A stretch of 16,706 nt of DNA, from positions 1 through 16,706 of the forward strand of contig CANRHM010000018.1 in NCBI GenBank assembly GCA_947630415.1. The letters are read 5' to 3'. Positions within the stretch are counted from its first letter, which is position 1, and each line of letters begins with the position of its first letter. This DNA comes from an uncultured Bacilli bacterium (lineage in GTDB: Bacteria; Bacillota_I; Bacilli_A; RF39; UBA660). The translations under genes were made by a program, and so were the position numbers. The notes beneath the pieces are model-generated. The model was not told where the DNA came from, ran no database searches, and worked only from the letters and a program-made list of their open reading frames with translations. Positions 16,639 to 16,706 of the stretch are shown in pieces.

Positions 16639-16691
16639 ATTTTAAGCGAAAATGTCCGCTTTTTTTAAGTCGATTTTAAGGAAAAATGTCC
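16639..16691 (+). repeat. Two 19-bp direct repeats at the right edge
   Basis: ATTTTAAGCGAAAATGTCC (16639-16657) and ATTTTAAGGAAAAATGTCC (16673-16691) are identical at 17 of 19 positions, with starts 34 bases apart. The stretch 16607-16706 holds no gene. Tandem GGACATTTT-type repeats resemble the multiple terminal repeats of some insertion sequences (IS21-like), which would put an element to the right of the window. No transposase is visible, so this remains a guess. Confidence 0.6.
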
Positions 16692-16706
16692 CTATGTATT
16701 AAATGC

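Overview
The window comes from an AT-rich, low-GC Gram-positive-type bacterium (Bacillota). AGGAGG-type ribosome binding sites, TTGACA/TATAAT promoters with 17-nt spacers, short U-tailed hairpin terminators and encoded CCA tails on the tRNAs all fit. The code is standard: TGA ends genes (10616-10618, 7481-7483) and TGG encodes Trp, so it is not a TGA=Trp mollicute. The style of the surface proteins suggests an Erysipelotrichia/RF39-like gut lineage, but this is only an impression.

Layout. (1) 1-684: the 3' end of pyruvate phosphate dikinase with its terminator. (2) 750-2189: an AAA_14/DUF4143 ATPase gene behind an operator-like repeat, followed by a short sequence resembling a second ppdK 3' end and by another terminator. 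It looks like a gene inserted beside ppdK. (3) 2209-7859: a six-gene operon for envelope glycan work. It encodes a soluble GT2 enzyme, an FAD oxidoreductase, a membrane GT2 of polyprenyl-phosphate transferase type, a large GT-C-like membrane protein, and a pair of four-helix proteins resembling the ArnE/ArnF flippase. (4) 7861-9683: a separately transcribed PMT-family mannosyltransferase-like gene with a discoidin-like domain inserted in its first external loop. (5) 9686-10868: a PfkB sugar kinase overlapping a stand-alone Smr-domain gene. (6) 10865-14712: a consensus promoter drives two large membrane-anchored surface proteins of unknown family. (7) 14766-16394: an unknown 139-aa protein and an orphan AAA ATPase, each with its own promoter. 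(8) 16400-16606, minus strand: tRNA-Leu(UAG) and a CAU tRNA (probably Ile2) with a shared promoter. (9) The right edge carries two direct repeats that may belong to a mobile-element end lying outside the window.

How the genes may work together. Regions 3 and 4 have the three parts of lipid-linked extracytoplasmic glycosylation: a GT2 that charges the lipid carrier, a small flippase, and GT-C enzymes that use the flipped sugar outside. The two Ser/Thr/Pro-rich surface proteins of region 6 are plausible acceptors for the PMT enzyme, but this is inference only. No CRISPR array, prophage module, rRNA or complete insertion sequence is visible. No stretch over 300 bases lacks a gene.
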